This document shows positions 18,791 to 27,078 of a stretch of DNA of 64,000 bases, piece after piece. Numbering within the stretch: position 1 is the first letter of the stretch; each line of letters opens with the position of its first letter. Source of the stretch: Putridiphycobacter sp965230485 (GTDB taxonomy: Bacteria; Bacteroidota; Bacteroidia; Flavobacteriales_D; Crocinitomicaceae); assembly GCA_965230485.1 (NCBI GenBank), contig CBDDLA010000001.1, positions 3,224,001 to 3,288,000 on the forward strand. The letters run 5' to 3'. Below the pieces are notes generated by a model. The model made no database searches. It was not told the DNA's origin and saw nothing but the letters and a program-made list of their open reading frames with translations. The translations under genes were made by a program, and so were the position numbers.

Positions 18791-19969
18791 CTACATCATT
18801 TCAATTACGCCTGCTGCCCCCTGCCCAGTTCCCACGCACATGGTTACTACACCATATTTTTGGTTTCGCCTTTTTAACTCATTCATAATTTGAACTGATA
18901 ATTTTGCTCCAGTACATCCCAAAGGATGTCCTAATGCAATGGCTCCGCCATTAACGTTAACAATTTCTGGATTGATACCGGTTTCTTTAATTACTGCCAA
19001 AGATTGTGAGGCAAAGGCCTCATTCAATTCGAATAAATCAATATCATTTAATTTTAACCCAGCCATTTCTACTGCACCTGGAATAGCATCTACAGGTCCA
19101 ATTCCCATGATTCTTGGTGGAACACCTACAACTTTATAGGAAACGAGTCTTGCTATAGGCTCAAGGTTTAATTCTTTTACTTTCTCTTCAGACATCATAA
19201 GGACAAAAGCAGCTCCATCAGACATTTGACTTGAATTACCAGCTGTTACAGAACCTCCATTTTGAAATACTGGGCGAAGTTTTGCTAGCGCTTCAATTGA
19301 AGTACCTAGTCTTGGACCTTCATCAGTATCCACAATATTGGTTTTCTCAGCTCGCTTTCCATCTTTATCTAAGTATACCTCATTAACTGAAATTGGTACA
19401 ATATCATCTTTAAACTTACCCTCCTTAATGGCATTCAAAGCTTTCATGTGAGAGTTAAAGGCAAATTCATCTTGTTGCTCACGAGTAACCTTATACTTTG
19501 TGGCAACTTCTTCAGCCGTATTGCCCATTCCCCAATAGTAGTCGGCATGTTCTTTTGATACCCTTGCATTTGGGACAACTCGCCAACCTCCCATTGCTAT
19601 AGCAGACATTGATTCTGTTCCACCTGCAATAATAATGTCTGCTAAGCCAGATTCAATTTTAGCTTTCGCAATGGCCATAGTTTCTAATCCAGAAGAGCAA
19701 TAGCGATTCACTGTCATGCCAGGTACTTTATTCGTATTTAGTCCCATTAAAGAAATGAATCTCCCAACATTTAGGCCTTGTTCCGCTTCTGGCATAGCAT
19801 TACCAACTATCAAATCATCAATTAATTCTTGGTCTAATTCAGGTACTTCTGACAAAAGGTGCTTGATCACATCTGCTGCTAAATCATCTGGTCTGCTAAA
19901 TCTAAATCCACCACGGCTTGCTTTTCCAACCGCAGTTCTGTATGCTTTTACAATATATGCTGTTTTCAT
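18791..19969 (-). CDS. fadA: Acetyl-CoA C-acyltransferase (3-ketoacyl-CoA thiolase)
   Basis: Last step of beta-oxidation: thiolysis of 3-ketoacyl-CoA to acetyl-CoA. 392 residues with all thiolase landmarks: nucleophile Cys91 (NRYCSSGLETMA), the NEAFA motif, GGAIALGHPLGCTGA, and second active-site Cys378 in CVGTGQGAAG. Its ATG lies three bases from the outer end of the left inverted repeat of the four-helix-bundle cassette, so its leader now derives from that element. Functions with fadN and fadE. Confidence 0.95.
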   Translation of the reverse strand: MKTAYIVKAYRTAVGKASRGGFRFSRPDDLAADVIKHLLSEVPELDQELIDDLIVGNAMPEAEQGLNVGRFISLMGLNTNKVPGMTVNRYCSSGLETMAIAKAKIESGLADIIIAGGTESMSAIAMGGWRVVPNARVSKEHADYYWGMGNTAEEVATKYKVTREQQDEFAFNSHMKALNAIKEGKFKDDIVPISVNEVYLDKDGKRAEKTNIVDTDEGPRLGTSIEALAKLRPVFQNGGSVTAGNSSQMSDGAAFVLMMSEEKVKELNLEPIARLVSYKVVGVPPRIMGIGPVDAIPGAVEMAGLKLNDIDLFELNEAFASQSLAVIKETGINPEIVNVNGGAIALGHPLGCTGAKLSVQIMNELKRRNQKYGVVTMCVGTGQGAAGVIEMM

Positions 19970-19972
19970 GTT

Positions 19973-20449
19973 TTAGATGCTAGAACGTTTCGCAGATAGA
20001 TGCTTGACGCTAGACTTTTTTATTTTATTAACTTTTTGATTGAATAGACATTATAAATCCATTAATCATTTTTTGTATCTCTAATATTTTCGTTGTTAAT
20101 TCCTCAATTATACTGTTTTCAAAATTTAAGACCTTCTTGGATATTAAAAGTTGAGTTTCCAGTTCAAAAGCTGATCCAAGTGCAATCTGTAAAAATCGGG
20201 TAAAATCTTTATTTGATGATCTACTTGATCCTTCAGCTATATTCGACGGAACTGAAACAGCACATCTTCTAATCTGACTTATTAATCCAAACTTTTCAGC
20301 ATCTGGAAAGCGTTTAGTCAATTCATAGACCTCCACGGAAAAATCAATTGATTTTTTCCAAATATTTAACTCTTTAAAATTATGCATTCAATTGTATTTA
20401 AAATTTGTCTTTAGTCTAGTATCTAGTAGCGAAGCGCTCTTCAATCTAA
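19973..20449. mobile_element. Candidate mobile cassette: four-helix-bundle gene between inverted repeats
   Basis: A 477-bp unit: the four-helix-bundle ORF is bounded by imperfect inverted repeats at 19973-20015 (43 bp) and 20414-20449 (36 bp). Both run from TTAGAT on the outside to CTAGAC on the inside, with internal GAACG/GAGCG-TTTCGC blocks and several TAGAT/CTAG words. It sits between the end of fadN and the start of fadA. The fadN stop TAG (20453-20455) is part of one more ATCTAG word. No transposase is present, so the unit would be non-autonomous. Mobility is inferred. Confidence 0.5.
20028..20387 (-). CDS. Four-helix-bundle protein (23S rRNA IVS-encoded / Avd-like family)
   Basis: 119 residues of the PF05635-type family. 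It has NIWKKSIDFSVEVYELTKRF at the N-terminus, then IRRCAVSVPSNIAEGSSR and FLQIALGSAFELETQL, all hallmark segments. Family members are encoded in intervening sequences of 23S rRNA and scattered elsewhere in Bacteroidetes; the Avd subunit of diversity-generating retroelements shares the fold. They probably form pentameric nucleic-acid-binding barrels. No reverse transcriptase or rRNA gene is nearby. The gene sits inside a fatty-acid operon with no logical link, and it is flanked by inverted repeats. Confidence 0.9.
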   Translation of the reverse strand: MHNFKELNIWKKSIDFSVEVYELTKRFPDAEKFGLISQIRRCAVSVPSNIAEGSSRSSNKDFTRFLQIALGSAFELETQLLISKKVLNFENSIIEELTTKILEIQKMINGFIMSIQSKS

Positions 20450-20452
20450 TAT

Positions 20453-22855
20453 CTAGTTCCTCAACACCTTCCCCTTTGTCACAATACTTTGAATTCTTTC
20501 CAGTGTTTTTTTCTTAGTGCATAAATCAAGAAATGCTTTGCGTTCTAAGTCCAAAAGGTACTGTTCATCTACTTGTTGTAACTCAGATAGGTCGCCTCCT
20601 GATAATACAAAACCTAATTTTTCTGAGATGTATTTATCATGTTCTGAGATGTAGTTGCCATGTTCCATAGTATCAGCCCCCACGTAAACAATTCCTAAAC
20701 CTTCTTGCCCCAGAACTGTGATGTCTTTTGATTTGGCTGGTTGACTATATCCTGCATTATATAAGTTTAAACAGGCTTCTTTTGCCCTGGTGAGTTGATA
20801 GTCTCTATCTATTACTACTTCATCAATCCCTTTCCTTAAGTAACCTAAATCAAAGGCTTCATAAGCTGAAGTGGATACTTTGGCTTGGCCTATTGTTAAA
20901 AAAGCGTCTCGGAATCTATTAATTCTAACATCCCCTTCAGAAAGTTCATCAGATAAACGTTTTGCGAACTCTTTGCTACCACCCCCACCTGGAATTAAGC
21001 CGACTCCAAATTCAACCAATCCCATATATAATTCAGAATGGGCAATTACTTTATCTGCATGCATTGACATTTCACAACCACCACCTAAGGCCATATTATG
21101 CGGTGCCACAATCACTGGGCAAGCAGAGTAGCGAATCCGCATCATGGTATCTTGAAATTGTTTAATCGCAAAATTCAATTCATCATATTCTTGCTCAACG
21201 GCCATCATAAAAATCAGTCCAACATTGGCACCAGCTGAAAAGTTTTGACCAGTATTTGAAATCACTAGCCCTTTATACTCAGATTCAGCCAAATCAATTC
21301 CTTTATTGATTCCCTGTAAAACACCACCACCAATGGTATTCATTTTAGTGTGAAATTCTAGATTTAGAATGCCGTCTCCTAAATCAATTAAATGACAATC
21401 GTTATTTTTCCAAACTGTATTTCCTTCTTTTAAATTATCTAAGAATAATAAATCTTCGGTGCCAGGAATAGGCAAATATTGTTTGCTTTTAATATCATAA
21501 AAATGCTTTTGACCATTTTCAATTTTATAAAAACTTTTAATGCCAGAAGCTAACATTTCATCAACCCATTTTGCATAAGGTTTTCTACTTGCTTTTATTA
21601 GCGCTAAAGACTTTTCAAGTCCAACGGCATCCCACGACTCAAATGGACCTAGTTCCCACCCAAAACCAGCACGCATAGCGTCATCAATTTTATATAAATC
21701 GTCCGTTATTTCAGGAATTCTATTAGAAACGTAGGCAAAAATACCATTAAACGATTTTTGATAAAATTCACCAGCTTTACCCTCTGAATAATAGAGGACT
21801 TTGGTTCGTTCTGCCAAATTATCAATGGTTTTGGTTAATGCAAAAACAGGAAAATTAGCTTTTGGTTGGGCTTCATATTCCATTGTTTTTAGATTAAGAG
21901 AAAGAATTGACTTTTTGCCATCAACGACTTCCTTTTTATAAAAACCTTGCCCAGACTTAGACCCTAACCAGTTATTTTCAACCAATTTTTGAACATATTC
22001 AGTCAATTGAAAGCTTTCTTTTTCTTCATCTTTCGGACAGTTTTCCCTTACGCCATTGGCCACATGCACTAAGGTATCTAAGCCCACAACATCACAAGTT
22101 CTGAACGTAGCCGATTTTGGTCGACCCAAAACAGGTCCAGTCAGTTTATCAACTTCTGAAACGGTTAAATCCATTTCTTCAACTGTGTGAAATAGACTCA
22201 TGATTGAGTAGACCCCTATACGGTTTGCAATAAAAGCAGGTGTATCCTTACATAACACAGTTTTTTTGCCTAAAAAACGAGCACCATAGTGCATGAAGAA
22301 ATCAATAATTTCAGGTTTTGTTTTAGGTGATGGAATAATCTCCAGCAACCTTAAATATCGAGGAGGGTTAAAAAAATGAGTTCCACAAAAATGTGCTTGG
22401 AAATCCTCACTTTTATCTTTCAGCATCATATGAATAGGAATGCCTGAAGTATTTGAAGTAACTAATGTCCCAGGAGTCCGATATTTATCAACTTTGTCTA
22501 AAATAAGGTGCTTAATGTCTAAGCGTTCTACCACCACTTCAATAACCCAATCGCAGTCCTTAATTTTTTCAAAATCATCATCAAAGTTACCTGTAACAAT
22601 CCTTTTCGAAAATTCCTTTTTATAAATGGGTGAGGGTTTAGATTTAATCGCATTTGTAAAGTGATGATTAACGATACTATTTCTGACAGAAGCATCTTCT
22701 AAAGTCAAACCCTTTGCTTTTTGTGTATCATTTAATTCTTGAGGTGCCATGTCAAGCAGTAGGACTTCGAGTCCGATATTCGCAAAATGACATGCAATGG
22801 CAGATCCCATGACACCCGACCCTAAAACTGCAACTTTTTTAATATTCCTATTCAT
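20453..22855 (-). CDS. fadN: 3-hydroxyacyl-CoA dehydrogenase / enoyl-CoA hydratase (FadN type)
   Basis: Bifunctional beta-oxidation enzyme: hydrates enoyl-CoA and oxidises 3-hydroxyacyl-CoA with NAD. 800 residues in the FadN order (dehydrogenase first, hydratase last): Rossmann motif VLGSGVMGSAIACHFANIG (residues 9-27), catalytic-His region HFFNPPRYLRLLEII near 157-171, second dehydrogenase helix domain to about 400, then a crotonase fold with GGGCEMSMHAD near 588 and LIPGGGGSKEFAKR about 35 residues on. This is the reverse of E. coli FadB. Starts 18 nt after marR. Its TAG stop overlaps an ATCTAG word of the flanking cassette. Confidence 0.94.
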   Translation of the reverse strand: MNRNIKKVAVLGSGVMGSAIACHFANIGLEVLLLDMAPQELNDTQKAKGLTLEDASVRNSIVNHHFTNAIKSKPSPIYKKEFSKRIVTGNFDDDFEKIKDCDWVIEVVVERLDIKHLILDKVDKYRTPGTLVTSNTSGIPIHMMLKDKSEDFQAHFCGTHFFNPPRYLRLLEIIPSPKTKPEIIDFFMHYGARFLGKKTVLCKDTPAFIANRIGVYSIMSLFHTVEEMDLTVSEVDKLTGPVLGRPKSATFRTCDVVGLDTLVHVANGVRENCPKDEEKESFQLTEYVQKLVENNWLGSKSGQGFYKKEVVDGKKSILSLNLKTMEYEAQPKANFPVFALTKTIDNLAERTKVLYYSEGKAGEFYQKSFNGIFAYVSNRIPEITDDLYKIDDAMRAGFGWELGPFESWDAVGLEKSLALIKASRKPYAKWVDEMLASGIKSFYKIENGQKHFYDIKSKQYLPIPGTEDLLFLDNLKEGNTVWKNNDCHLIDLGDGILNLEFHTKMNTIGGGVLQGINKGIDLAESEYKGLVISNTGQNFSAGANVGLIFMMAVEQEYDELNFAIKQFQDTMMRIRYSACPVIVAPHNMALGGGCEMSMHADKVIAHSELYMGLVEFGVGLIPGGGGSKEFAKRLSDELSEGDVRINRFRDAFLTIGQAKVSTSAYEAFDLGYLRKGIDEVVIDRDYQLTRAKEACLNLYNAGYSQPAKSKDITVLGQEGLGIVYVGADTMEHGNYISEHDKYISEKLGFVLSGGDLSELQQVDEQYLLDLERKAFLDLCTKKKTLERIQSIVTKGKVLRN

Positions 22856-22873
22856 TTTAAAAACTTTAATCTC

Positions 22874-23305
22874 CTAATTTTCTAATAATTCTGAAACAAC
22901 ATGATCTACTTTTATCATGGTGTTAAAGAAAACTTTTACTTCTTCCTTTGGAATTGATTCATATAGTTTTCTATTAAAATCTAACACAACTTCTCTGGCT
23001 TCCTTACGCATTGAAATTCCCTTTTTGGTGAGAAAAACAAGCGCTTTTCTTTTATCAACAGAATCATTTTTCCTGATGATTATTCCGTCAGCCTCCATTT
23101 TTTTTAGTGTTCGTGATAGGCTAGTTGGTTCCATACCCATTTTTGGACCTAGTGAAGTACTCGGTGTTCCTTCTTTCTCAACGTTCAACAAGATAAATCC
23201 CCATGAAAATGACATGTTGAATTTGCTAGCCAGTTGATTATAGTAACGAGATATCTTAAACCAGTTATTACGGATATGAAACTCAAATAATTCTTCCTTG
23301 TTCAT
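22874..23305 (-). CDS. MarR family transcriptional regulator of the fad operon
   Basis: 143-residue winged-helix dimer. The DNA-recognition region LGPKMGMEPTSLSRTLKKME and the wing DGIIIRKNDSVDKRKALVFLTKKG are typical MarR/SlyA. It is the first gene of the unit, followed after 18 nt by fadN, so it very probably controls beta-oxidation genes in response to acyl-CoA or fatty acid (inference from context; cf. FadR/MarR-like regulators). A 38-bp near-perfect dyad lies 35-72 nt upstream of its start and is the obvious candidate operator, implying autoregulation of the whole operon. Confidence 0.9.
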   Translation of the reverse strand: MNKEELFEFHIRNNWFKISRYYNQLASKFNMSFSWGFILLNVEKEGTPSTSLGPKMGMEPTSLSRTLKKMEADGIIIRKNDSVDKRKALVFLTKKGISMRKEAREVVLDFNRKLYESIPKEEVKVFFNTMIKVDHVVSELLEN

Positions 23306-23339
23306 GTAATAGATTTATTAGTAGCCTCTAATATACGAA

Positions 23340-23377
23340 AAATATTTAATACTATGCAAGCATAATATTAAATATTT
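23340..23377. promoter_or_regulatory. 38-bp dyad, candidate operator of the MarR/fad operon
   Basis: Two 18-bp arms (23340-23357 and 23360-23377) are inverted repeats with one mismatched position and a 2-bp centre: AAATATTTAATACTATGC, AA, then GCATAATATTAAATATTT. The dyad lies in the 195-bp divergent region between marR and the Kelch gene, next to marR. Its size and symmetry suit binding of one or two MarR dimers. Confidence 0.6.
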
Positions 23378-23476
23378 GTTAAAACCACCCTTTTGATTTG
23401 AAGAAATGACTTCTTAAAAGCACTTAGGATTTCAATAGTTGAATGATTAGGATAGATTTTAATTGTAAAGTGACCT

Positions 23477-23484
23477 TATTTTTG
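23477..23484 (+). promoter_or_regulatory. -7 promoter core (TATTTTTG) of the Kelch gene
   Basis: TATTTTTG fits TAnnTTTG and is 16 nt before the ATG at 23501. No correctly spaced -33 element is evident. Confidence 0.45.
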
Positions 23485-23500
23485 TAAAAAACTACACGAT

Positions 23501-24697
23501 ATGATTTTAAAACTACTTACTTTTTCATTTTTATTGATTAGTTCATTTAGCTTCGGGCAACAATGGGAACAAAGAGCCAGTACTCCCTTTACAAAAGATC
23601 ATGGCATTGGTTTTAGCTTAGATGGCTTTGGTTATGTGCTTACTGGGGGAGCAAATGGACAGGTATTCTCTGCCACAAGAGATTTTTTTAAATACGACCC
23701 TGTTTTAGATACTTGGGAGCAACTTCCAGATTATCCTGGTCCTAATAGAGGTTATGGTATTGGAGATGTTTGGAATGGAAAAGTCTATTTTGGATTCGGA
23801 TATGATGGATTCACATTGCATAATGACTTATGGTCATGGGATCCGGTTGATGGTTTTGTGTCATTACCCGATTGCCCATGCGCTGGACGAGTTCATCCTG
23901 CCTTGATAGCTGTTGATGACAAAGTATACGTAGGCGCTGGCGGCGGCGGCGGTGGAAACCTAGGTGACTGGTGGGAATACGATATTGTAACTCAGGTTTG
24001 GAGTCAAAAAACTAATCTTCCTGGGAACAGACATCATCCATACCAATTTACGATTAATGGAGATATTTATGTTGGTAATGGACACTTAACAAGCTGGTAT
24101 AAATTTACCCCTTCTACTAATTCTTGGACACAAATTGCTTCCTTAGGCGCAAGAGTTGCCGGTGCCCAATTTAGTTATAATGGCAAAGGTTACGCACTTA
24201 GTGGTGGAGATGTAAACCATACTTCATTTTCTAGTGGTCAGTTTCAAGAATATGATCCTATAGCAGATACCTGGACGGCACTTCCTAATCCACCAGATAT
24301 ATCTCGTTTCGGACCCACTCAATTCGTGATTGATAATTATGTGTATTTAGCTGGAGGCTATGAACGTAATGATTTTATTAACCAAATGGATCCTTTATCC
24401 ACAATGTTTAGGTATCAGCTAGGACCAGACCCAAGTAGCGCAAGCGTTGAGGAATCTGATAATGAATTATCTTTCAAGATTTACCCTAACCCGGCGAGCA
24501 ATGAGATTAATATTTTAACAGGTAAAGATCTATCAAATTCAGCAGTTATTAATGTTTATAGTCTCAGTGGACAATTAATGATGACAACTCAATTTTCCCA
24601 AACAATAGATATTTCTAACTTAACAAACGGGATGTATATTTTGGATGTAGTTGATGAAGAAGGTACTGTATTTAAACAAAAGATTAGCAAGATTTAA
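23501..24697 (+). CDS. Secreted Kelch-repeat protein with T9SS type A sorting domain
   Basis: 398 residues: signal peptide (to FSFGQ, about 20), then Kelch-type repeats forming a probable six-bladed beta-propeller (repeated GYVLTGG, YDPVLDTWEQLPDYP, DIYVGNGH, YDPIADTWTALPNPP). A C-terminal Por sorting domain follows (FKIYPNPASNEINIL to VFKQKISKI). Exported by the type IX system. Extracellular Kelch propellers can bind sugars or proteins, but no enzymatic residues are recognised. The gene is followed by a strong terminator. Confidence 0.9.
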   Translation: MILKLLTFSFLLISSFSFGQQWEQRASTPFTKDHGIGFSLDGFGYVLTGGANGQVFSATRDFFKYDPVLDTWEQLPDYPGPNRGYGIGDVWNGKVYFGFGYDGFTLHNDLWSWDPVDGFVSLPDCPCAGRVHPALIAVDDKVYVGAGGGGGGNLGDWWEYDIVTQVWSQKTNLPGNRHHPYQFTINGDIYVGNGHLTSWYKFTPSTNSWTQIASLGARVAGAQFSYNGKGYALSGGDVNHTSFSSGQFQEYDPIADTWTALPNPPDISRFGPTQFVIDNYVYLAGGYERNDFINQMDPLSTMFRYQLGPDPSSASVEESDNELSFKIYPNPASNEINILTGKDLSNSAVINVYSLSGQLMMTTQFSQTIDISNLTNGMYILDVVDEEGTVFKQKISKI

Positions 24698-24720
24698 GTT
24701 TCTTATAGATATTTAATTTT

Positions 24721-24752
24721 AAAAGCCGTTCCTAAATCAGGAATGGCTTTTT
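24721..24752 (+). terminator. Intrinsic terminator after the Kelch gene
   Basis: 13-bp stem (24721-24733 with 24739-24751, one G-T pair), 5-nt loop, A-rich 5' side and T-rich 3' side, so it can also work on the opposite strand. Confidence 0.85.
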
Positions 24753-24855
24753 GATTTAAACGATTTTATCATTGCATTGGTGCAGAAGTTTTTGCCGGAT
24801 TTAGGTATTTGTTCAAAAAATAAATTGAAAGAATAAGAAGGTTAATTCAAACAAA

Positions 24856-25470
24856 TTAATTCAAGTACTCTTTAAACAGTTCAGCTAAACTTGATTCTCT
24901 CAAGTCCTCAAGAGTATCAATATCATTTAAGGTTTTTAATAATGAAACTGAATGCTGATTTTCTTTGATTTCCTCTAAGGTTTTTTGCAAAAGCTGGTCC
25001 GTACTCCAAGGTTTATGATCAAAAATATATAATTGATTTTGCGAAGTACCCACTAAATAATAACCTCCATCCAAAGCCGGACCAAATACGAAGTCGTGAT
25101 CCCCCAGTTTTTCAAATGCGTTTTCAATTAATCCGGATGATAGGTCAGCCAGGTCACTACCAATAGCAATTATATTTTCATAACCAGCATTAATGCCATG
25201 CCGAAAGGCATGTTTCATTTTTTTGCCAAGATCTCCTTCAATTTGAATGAATTTTTGCGCATTGGGCCATTTGGCATTTAATACAACATCTGAAAAATGA
25301 ACTTGTATGTCTACATTTTTTACTTTAGAAGTTTCTTTCTCAGTAATTTCCAGTAGTTTAATGTATACATTTAGTGCAGGAGTATCTCCAATTGATTTAG
25401 CAAGTCTGGTTTTTACCTTTCCAAGAACTATGTTCTTCGCAAATACAATCAATAAATTCTTAGGCATCAA
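24856..25470 (-). CDS. TIGR04282-type glycosyltransferase (arsenosugar-associated)
   Basis: 204 residues of the GT-A-like family often annotated as arsenosugar biosynthesis glycosyltransferase: FAKNIVLGKVKTRLAKSIGD at the N-terminus, AIGSDLADLSSGLIENAFE in the middle and FGPALDGGYYLVG. The family resembles MobA/CofC-type nucleotidyltransferases, so the sugar-transfer role comes from gene context in other genomes. Its start overlaps the rhodanese stop by 4 nt (ATGA), so it is the last gene of the ArsS operon here. Confidence 0.85.
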   Translation of the reverse strand: MMPKNLLIVFAKNIVLGKVKTRLAKSIGDTPALNVYIKLLEITEKETSKVKNVDIQVHFSDVVLNAKWPNAQKFIQIEGDLGKKMKHAFRHGINAGYENIIAIGSDLADLSSGLIENAFEKLGDHDFVFGPALDGGYYLVGTSQNQLYIFDHKPWSTDQLLQKTLEEIKENQHSVSLLKTLNDIDTLEDLRESSLAELFKEYLN

Positions 25471-25988
25471 TATACAGGCTTACCAACATTTAACCATTTA
25501 CCCCATTTTTTAGAGTAAACGTGTATATTATAGGTTTCTTTGTTATTGTTAAACACCTTGTAACCTTCATTTTTCCAATGAATAAGACCGCCGTATAAAT
25601 TATAAACGTTAGTAAAACCATTTTTTTGTAGTTTTTCACCAATGGTCTCACTGCGCGCACCAATAGTGCAATATACTATTACAGGTGTTTTTTTGTCAAG
25701 CGCTTTTACTTTGTTCACATTAAACCCAACAAACCCGACATGAATTGCATTTTTTAAACTAGATACTTCATACTCTTTAAGTTCTCTAGTATCCAATAGA
25801 TACATTTTTTCTTTGGCAATCATTTTTTTGTACAATTGATGCGGATAGATCAAAGGCACTGTTTTCTTATAGTAAGAACGGACCATTTCATCAAAAGTCT
25901 GGTTTTGTTGATCGTCTTGTGAGAGAGATAATAATCCAGTCCCAACAAATAGAAAAAATATTAACGTCTTCATCATTTTTTGGTGCAA
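25467..25988 (-). CDS. Exported rhodanese-like domain protein
   Basis: 173 residues with an N-terminal signal peptide (MKTLIFFLFVGTGLLSLSQ if Met6 is used, 25973). A single rhodanese domain carries the catalytic loop VYCTIGARSE, Cys at about residue 111, so sulfurtransferase or thiol chemistry in the periplasm is plausible. It sits between ArsS (6 nt away) and the glycosyltransferase (4-nt overlap). The translational coupling argues for a shared pathway. Confidence 0.87.
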   Translation of the reverse strand: MHQKMMKTLIFFLFVGTGLLSLSQDDQQNQTFDEMVRSYYKKTVPLIYPHQLYKKMIAKEKMYLLDTRELKEYEVSSLKNAIHVGFVGFNVNKVKALDKKTPVIVYCTIGARSETIGEKLQKNGFTNVYNLYGGLIHWKNEGYKVFNNNKETYNIHVYSKKWGKWLNVGKPVY

Positions 25989-25994
25989 TATATT

Positions 25995-27026
25995 TTAGGT
26001 TAGCGCGCCTTGGCAACTGGATCCTTCGCCAGCTGTGCAACCAAAACAGTGGTTATTGACAACAACATTTCTATTGCTTAATTCATCAATGTCAAAATCC
26101 ATGATATTTTTGGCGTTTTTAACTGCTACGGGTAATTTTAAAATTTGATTAAAGTCACAATCATATAAATTGCCATTATAATCTACCGATAGTGTATTGG
26201 TACACATTACCTTGTCGGCTGCAACAGGATTAAAACTATTGGCGAGTAGTACCATATAATCATCTAGTTTACCTTCATTACTCAAATATTCCAAGAAACG
26301 GCTAATCGGTAGGTTTGTAATGGTATATAAATCGTTAAAAACAATATTGTAATTATCTTTTAATTCTCGTTGGTAATCTAATTTTAGTTTTTCCTGACTA
26401 GGGGCAATTGAGGCTCCACCAGGGTTGTAAACCAAGTGTAATTTTAATTCAGGATCAGTTCCGTAGCCATATCCATTTAGGATTTGTAACGCTTTAATCG
26501 ATTTATTAAATACACCATCACCCCTTTGTGCATCAGTATTTTGTTCAGTATAACATGGCAATGAAGAAACAATGGTCACTTTATTGTTTGCCAAGAATTC
26601 AGGGTAAGATTTAAATTTTCCTTCAACTAATATTGTCAAATTACTTCTGACTAAAACCTCTACATTTCTTTGGCTTAATTCCTCAATTAACCATTTAAAA
26701 TGAGGATTCATTTCTGGTGCTCCACCAGTTAAATCTACCGTATGAATGCTTGGGTTTTCATCTATGACTTCAAGGCATTTTTCAATAATTTCAGTTGGTG
26801 TTATTTCCTTCCTCCGAGGTGAAGCGTCCACATGACAATGCGTACATTCTAAATTGCATAGATATCCCAAATTAATTTGCAGAATTTCTAATGTTTTAGG
26901 TTTAATTGGAAAAGAATTATAATTGGACATGGTTTTGATAAATCCCTTTTCAAAAGGAATGGATTGAGTCAATGTATCAATTTGCTTTTTAGCTGTCCAT
27001 TTTTCTTGTGTGAGTATAGTTGCCAT
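25995..27026 (-). CDS. arsS: ArsS-type radical SAM protein (arsenosugar biosynthesis family)
   Basis: 343-residue radical SAM enzyme. The 4Fe-4S motif is C57-x3-C61-x2-C64 (CNLECTHCH). The C-terminal extension has CTNTLSVDYNGNLYDCDFNQ and ends with HCFGCTAGEGSSCQGA, the tail characteristic of ArsS, where some homologues carry selenocysteine. ArsS is proposed to add a 5'-deoxyadenosyl group to dimethylarsinous acid on the way to arsenosugars. The usual partner ArsM (arsenite methyltransferase) is not in this window, so the substrate in this organism is uncertain. Co-directional with rhodanese and glycosyltransferase. Confidence 0.88.
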   Translation of the reverse strand: MATILTQEKWTAKKQIDTLTQSIPFEKGFIKTMSNYNSFPIKPKTLEILQINLGYLCNLECTHCHVDASPRRKEITPTEIIEKCLEVIDENPSIHTVDLTGGAPEMNPHFKWLIEELSQRNVEVLVRSNLTILVEGKFKSYPEFLANNKVTIVSSLPCYTEQNTDAQRGDGVFNKSIKALQILNGYGYGTDPELKLHLVYNPGGASIAPSQEKLKLDYQRELKDNYNIVFNDLYTITNLPISRFLEYLSNEGKLDDYMVLLANSFNPVAADKVMCTNTLSVDYNGNLYDCDFNQILKLPVAVKNAKNIMDFDIDELSNRNVVVNNHCFGCTAGEGSSCQGALT

Positions 27027-27078
27027 AAATAAGTGCTTGTTTCTTTTAATTAGTCGTTCATTGAGTGAAATCCTTACG

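Noticed and set aside
25995..26055. Selenocysteine in the ArsS C-terminal tail
   Set aside because: The position seen as selenocysteine in some ArsS proteins is a normal Cys codon here; there is no in-frame TGA.
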